Source of the DNA: Ruminococcaceae bacterium UBA6416
GTDB lineage: Bacteria > Bacillota > Clostridia > Oscillospirales > Acutalibacteraceae
NCBI GenBank assembly: GCA_002438505.1
Contig: DJPI01000006.1
Location: 1-9,544, forward strand
Direction: 5' to 3'
Length of the DNA: 9,544 nt
Made by a program: the position numbers and the translations under genes. Shown in pieces: positions 6,737 through 9,544 of this stretch (positions within the stretch are counted from its first letter, which is position 1; each line of letters starts with the position of its first letter). Below the pieces are notes generated by a model. The model made no database searches. It was given only the letters and a program-made list of their open reading frames with translations, and was not told the origin of the DNA.

Positions 6737-8608
6737 TTATAGATTGTTTTTTCTCAGGTAAATCAGCAACACGGAAATGTCTGCCGGACTGACGCCGGAA
6801 ATTCTTGAGGCTTGTCCAAGGTTGCTCGGACGGACTTTGTCAAGCTTTTCCTGCGCTTCCATGCGCAAACCGGCAATATCTGAATATCGAATTGTTTCCG
6901 GAAGGACGCGGCCTTCAAGTCTGCGCATTTCCTTTGCCTGCGCAAGCTGGCGCGTGATATATCCCTCATATTTCACTTCAATTTCAACCTGTTCAAAAAC
7001 CTCGGGCGGATAATCCGGACGTGTGGTGTCAAACGGAGCAAGAAGCTCATAATTAAGCTGCGGTCTGCGTATCAAATCAACAAGCCGGCAGCCGTTCGTC
7101 ATTGGTGATGTTTCACGTGAAACAAGGAGGGCGTTCAGCTCCTCATTCGGCGCAAGACCGGTTGTTTCAATGCGCTTGAGCTCTTTTTTAATAAGCTCCT
7201 GCTTTTTGAGGAGGCGTTCGTGTTTTTTCTCACTGACAAGGCCAGCTTCATAACCGATTTCCGTCAACCGCAGGTCGGCGTTATCCTGGCGGAGAATGAG
7301 GCGGTATTCCGAGCGCGAGGTCATCATTCTGTATGGATCGCTGCAGCCCTTTGTGACAAGGTCATCAATGAGCGTTCCGATATATGAGCTTGCGCGGTCA
7401 AGAATAAGCTGAGGCTTGCTTTGAACCTTTTTTGCGGCGTTGATTCCGGCAATAAGTCCTTGCGCGGCAGCCTCCTCATATCCGCTTGAGCCGTTAAACT
7501 GCCCCGCCCCAAAAAGACCGGGGTAATTTTTGAATTCAAGGGTTGAAAAAAGTGCAAGCGGATCAACGCAGTCATATTCGATTGCATAGGCGGTGCGCAT
7601 AACCTGAACATTTTCAAGACCCGGAATGGTGCGCAAAAACTTAAGCTGAACATCCTCCGGGAGTGATGAGGACATTCCCTGAAGATACATCTCCTGAGTG
7701 TGTTCACCGCACGGCTCAATGAAAAGCTGATGGCGCTCCCTGTCCGGAAAACGGACAATCTTGTCCTCAATGCTTGGGCAGTACCGGGGGCCGACGCCGT
7801 CAATTCTTCCGCCGTAAAGCGGAGAGCGGTCAATGTTTTCAAGTATAACGCGCTTCGTCTCGCTGTTTGTATAGGTCATATAGCAAGACAGCTTGTTTTC
7901 AATCGGGTGCTCGGTATCAAAGGAAAAGGGAACGGTTTTTTCGTCTCCGTCCTGTTTTTCAAGGGCAGAAAAGTCAATGCTTTTCCGGTTGACCCTTGAT
8001 GGAGTTCCGGTTTTGAACCGTCTTGTCGGTACGCCCAAACGCTTGAGTGACGCGGCGAGGGCTGTTGAAGCAAACATTCCGTCAGGGCCGCCTTCATAAG
8101 AAACATCACCGACATAGATTTTTCCGCCGAGAAATGTACCCGTTGCAAGAACAACACATTTTGCTCTGTGAACGGCTTCAAGGCGCGTGAGCAGCTTCCA
8201 TTCACCGTTTTCAGTCTTTTCAATATCAGTGACTTCAGCCTGAACAATTTCAAGGTTCGGCTGGCATTCCATCACGTTTTTCATGTATTCGCTGTATCTT
8301 CTGCGGTCAATCTGAGCGCGCAGGGAATGAACGGCCGGACCCTTTCCCCTGTTGAGCATACGGCTTTGGAGGGTATTTTCATCGGCGGCTTTTCCCATCT
8401 CACCGCCGAGGGCGTCAATCTCACGGACAAGGTGGCCTTTGCTTGTTCCGCCGATTGAGGGATTGCACGGCATATTTCCGACCCAGTCCATATTGATTGT
8501 GAACACACCAACCGACACTCCGAGTCTCGCGGCGGCGAGACCGGCTTCAATTCCGGCGTGGCCTGCGCCAATAACAATGACGTCATAATTTTTTGCATCG
8601 TACTGCAT
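6737..8608 (-). CDS. mnmG: tRNA uridine-5-carboxymethylaminomethyl modification enzyme MnmG
   Basis: MnmG (GidA) is the FAD- and NADH-dependent partner of the GTPase MnmE. Together they build the 5-carboxymethylaminomethyl group on wobble uridine 34 of several tRNAs. The 623-residue product is full length. It shows the FAD-binding GAGHAG (14-19), NMPCNPSIGGTSKGHLV with the conserved cysteine (Cys48), RFKTGTPSR, YCPSIEDKIVRF with the second conserved cysteine, QFNGSSGYEEAAAQGL, and the C-terminal tRNA-binding part with SDPYRMMTSRSEYRLILRQDNADLRL. The start at 8608 follows CGGAGG by about five bases and gives the normal N-terminus; the frame is open upstream to 8719 but those residues are not family-like. 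mnmE, commonly just upstream in Firmicutes, is absent from the window. A perfect parS site is embedded in the coding sequence at 7109-7124. Confidence 0.98.
   Translation of the reverse strand: MQYDAKNYDVIVIGAGHAGIEAGLAAARLGVSVGVFTINMDWVGNMPCNPSIGGTSKGHLVREIDALGGEMGKAADENTLQSRMLNRGKGPAVHSLRAQIDRRRYSEYMKNVMECQPNLEIVQAEVTDIEKTENGEWKLLTRLEAVHRAKCVVLATGTFLGGKIYVGDVSYEGGPDGMFASTALAASLKRLGVPTRRFKTGTPSRVNRKSIDFSALEKQDGDEKTVPFSFDTEHPIENKLSCYMTYTNSETKRVILENIDRSPLYGGRIDGVGPRYCPSIEDKIVRFPDRERHQLFIEPCGEHTQEMYLQGMSSSLPEDVQLKFLRTIPGLENVQVMRTAYAIEYDCVDPLALFSTLEFKNYPGLFGAGQFNGSSGYEEAAAQGLIAGINAAKKVQSKPQLILDRASSYIGTLIDDLVTKGCSDPYRMMTSRSEYRLILRQDNADLRLTEIGYEAGLVSEKKHERLLKKQELIKKELKRIETTGLAPNEELNALLVSRETSPMTNGCRLVDLIRRPQLNYELLAPFDTTRPDYPPEVFEQVEIEVKYEGYITRQLAQAKEMRRLEGRVLPETIRYSDIAGLRMEAQEKLDKVRPSNLGQASRISGVSPADISVLLIYLRKNNL
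7109..7124. other. Second parS site, inside the mnmG coding sequence
   Basis: This is an identical perfect palindrome, TGTTTCACGTGAAACA, 393 bp from the one at 6716. In the mnmG frame it encodes Val-Ser-Arg-Glu-Thr in a variable part of the protein, so the DNA site is accommodated without disturbing conserved motifs. Two exact copies of a 16-bp palindrome this close together mark a ParB loading region. Confidence 0.92.
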
Positions 8609-8827
8609 TTTGACCTCCGAAAGCAGGCGCGTTAACTTCTCGTCTGCGTTTGATAATTTTAATTTAAACGAGCATTGCATCGTTAGAGATTTTTTTATTA
8701 AACGTGGCTTTTTCTTCAAAAATTGCCCTGTTTTTGAGAAAAATTGAGCAAAATCAAAAAGTTTTCAACATTAATTCAAAGAAACATGGAAAATTCTGAA
8801 TAACAAGCTATTAATTACGAATGTCGA

Positions 8828-8856
8828 ATATTAGCTATATTTTTTCAAATAAGCAA
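8828..8856 (-). promoter_or_regulatory. Weak candidate promoter for mnmG
   Basis: On the minus strand, TTGCTT (8851-8856) and TAATAT (8828-8833) are 17 bases apart. Both hexamers are only partial matches, and the leader to mnmG would be about 210 bases. It is the best-spaced pair I could find close to mnmG. The only consensus-quality leftward promoter in this region is the one at 9381-9409. Confidence 0.25.
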
Positions 8857-8940
8857 TTTAAAAGTAATCATAACTGTCCACAGTTTGAATTGGCAAAAGC
8901 GCTCCGGAAGCACCCAAAGTTCCGCAGGAACAAAGGGAGT

Positions 8941-8999
8941 GGTTTTGTTTTGTTTTGTTTCGTTTCTTTTTGTCTTGTTTTGTATTGTATTGTTTGGGG
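8941..8999. repeat. G/T-rich low-complexity tract
   Basis: The plus strand is almost entirely T and G, with runs of the pentamer TTTTG at the left end and TATTG variants at the right; the minus strand is correspondingly A/C. Such strand-asymmetric tracts melt easily as DNA and, if transcribed leftward, would give an unstructured A/C-rich RNA. The tract ends immediately before the 21-bp repeats. Confidence 0.8.
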
Positions 9000-9000
9000 A

Positions 9001-9063
9001 GTTTTCCGTACGGTTTTGAGGGTTTTCCGTACGGTTTACTGCGTTTTCCGAACGGTTTTGAAA
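9001..9063. repeat. Three tandem 21-bp repeats with a palindromic core
   Basis: Three direct repeats start at 9001, 9022 and 9043 with an exact 21-bp period. The first 16 bases (GTTTTCCGTACGGTTT) are identical in copies 1 and 2 and differ by one base in copy 3. The core CCGTACGG is itself an 8-bp palindrome (CCGAACGG in copy 3). A 21-bp period places each core on the same face of the helix, which suggests an array of binding sites for a dimeric protein. The protein is unknown. Confidence 0.85.
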
Positions 9064-9359
9064 AATGAAGATAATCTTTTTAAGAATATCCGGAAAGCAT
9101 TGACCGGAAATTCATCACAGGTCAGCCGGTATTCTTTAATAATATTGCGCATTCATGCTTTTTTGAATGCTTGACGAGGTCAATATGCCTAACACATTAG
9201 AAATTCCTCTGAACGTCTAACACATCGCTCAATGATCCTCTTGATAAAGTCCGGCAAACAACCATCACAAACATCCTCAGACATAAGCTGACAGTTTCAC
9301 CGATTTATTTTATAATTCATTTTCAAATCAGAACTTTTCAAATTCCGTTCGATACACAC

Positions 9360-9373
9360 CGAACAAATGTTCT
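9360..9373. promoter_or_regulatory. LexA-type SOS box
   Basis: CGAACAAATGTTCT matches the Gram-positive LexA consensus CGAACRNRYGTTYG at 13 of 14 positions; only the last base differs. It lies immediately downstream of the -10 of the leftward promoter at 9381-9409, a position where LexA would cover the transcript start. A further half-site, GTTCG (9347-9351), sits just beyond it. The regulated gene is not obvious. Confidence 0.65.
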
Positions 9374-9380
9374 ATAATTA

Positions 9381-9409
9381 ATTGTAGACGGAAAACGAGG
9401 GTTTGTCAA
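9381..9409 (-). promoter_or_regulatory. Consensus leftward promoter with LexA-type operator
   Basis: On the minus strand there is a perfect -35 TTGACA (9404-9409), a 17-base spacer and -10 TACAAT (9381-9386). Transcription would start near 9374, at the edge of the SOS box, and run leftward into 8609-9370, which holds no clear gene before mnmG. A TATAAT on the plus strand at 9373-9378 also exists but lacks a good -35. Confidence 0.7.
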
Positions 9410-9544
9410 GGGTTTGGCGGATATTTTGCCGGAGAAAATTTTTGAAATCAAGGACCGTTTCTTACGTCTCCTTATATGGCGAGGTTTCTGCTTTCTTTTC
9501 ACGCTTTCATGCTCCGCAGGGTTACTTTTGTCGATTGTCACAAA

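Larger units (their letters stand above)
8609..9544. other. Long non-coding region upstream of mnmG, possible origin or regulatory region
   Basis: About 930 bases carry no convincing gene. From left to right there is an AT-rich stretch (about 8640-8870); a 14-bp dyad AACTGTCCACAGTT (8872-8885); a dyad GTTCC-GCA-GGAAC (8919-8931); a G/T tract (8941-8999); three 21-bp repeats (9001-9063); hairpin arms GCATTCA/TGAATGC (9149-9170); a dyad TTGAC-GAG-GTCAA (9171-9183); two copies of CTAACACAT (9189 and 9217); and a LexA-type box with a strong leftward promoter (9360-9409). The position beside mnmG matches the oriC setting of several bacteria, but I find no cluster of good DnaA boxes, so an origin is only a possibility. 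Confidence 0.5.

Noticed and set aside
8609..8719. In-frame 37-codon N-terminal extension of mnmG
   Set aside because: GGAGG lies just ahead of 8608, the MnmG family starts at that position, and the extension is not family-like.
8762..8885. Possible DnaA boxes (TTTTCAACA, CTGTCCACA)
   Set aside because: Each differs from the consensus at one or two positions and they do not form a cluster, so no origin is called on this basis.
8821..9174. Plus-strand 117-codon frame across the G/T tract and 21-bp repeats, giving repeated VFRTV segments
   Set aside because: No ribosome binding site before the ATG. The repeats in the peptide come from the 21-bp DNA period being divisible by three, and the Phe/Val/Leu/Cys run simply reflects the G/T tract. 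It resembles no family.
9189..9284. 31-residue minus-strand ORF with four cysteines downstream of the SOS-type promoter
   Set aside because: No Shine-Dalgarno sequence at a usable distance and no family match. Kept only as a possibility inside the SOS-promoter finding.
9347..9353. GTTCGAT resembling a tRNA T-loop
   Set aside because: No acceptor, D-arm or anticodon stem can be folded around it; it is better explained as a LexA half-site.
9338..9544. Minus-strand frame open to the right edge, basic and Arg/Lys-rich in the first half
   Set aside because: It contains a consensus promoter and the SOS box near its end, has no recognisable motif, and the GTG start has no visible ribosome binding site in the window. 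It could be the tail of a gene from the right, but this cannot be supported.

Overview
The window looks like chromosomal DNA from a low-to-mid GC Gram-positive bacterium of the class Clostridia. The evidence is a Firmicutes-type ribosomal protein S12 with the extended N-terminal segment, two lipoproteins with Gram-positive style lipoboxes, strong purine-rich Shine-Dalgarno sites, and the conserved chromosome-maintenance order mnmG-rsmG-noc. The two lipoproteins and the small transporter family suggest a gut-type clostridium (Oscillospiraceae-like), but that placement is inference.

Layout. 1-165: short non-coding stretch with two hairpins just past rpsL. 166-588 (-): rpsL, with its own strong promoter at 663-691. 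896-3094 (+): large DUF5696-type lipoprotein. 3054-3950 (-): EamA/DMT-family permease, overlapping the lipoprotein gene tail to tail by 41 bp. 4169-4924 (+): a second lipoprotein of unknown function. 4980-5031: bidirectional terminator. 5061-5870 (-): noc, a ParB-family nucleoid-occlusion-type protein. 5983-6699 (-): rsmG (16S rRNA m7G methyltransferase). 6737-8608 (-): mnmG (tRNA U34 modification). 8609-9544: about 0.9 kb with no convincing gene. It contains an AT-rich stretch, several dyads, a G/T-only tract, three 21-bp tandem repeats, and a consensus leftward promoter whose start point is covered by a LexA-type operator.

How the parts fit. mnmG, rsmG and noc form a leftward cluster that in many bacteria lies next to the replication origin. 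Two perfect 16-bp parS sites are embedded in it, one inside the mnmG coding sequence and one in the mnmG-rsmG gap, so this DNA is a probable centromere region. The ParB-family protein encoded here is of the Noc type. It has an unusual combination of DNA-specificity residues and no obvious membrane-targeting helix, and parA/parB themselves are not in the window. mnmG lacks the usual mnmE directly upstream and instead faces the structured non-coding region, which may be an origin or regulatory region, although no convincing DnaA-box cluster could be found. The left half (rpsL, two lipoproteins, permease) is ordinary housekeeping and cell-surface content.
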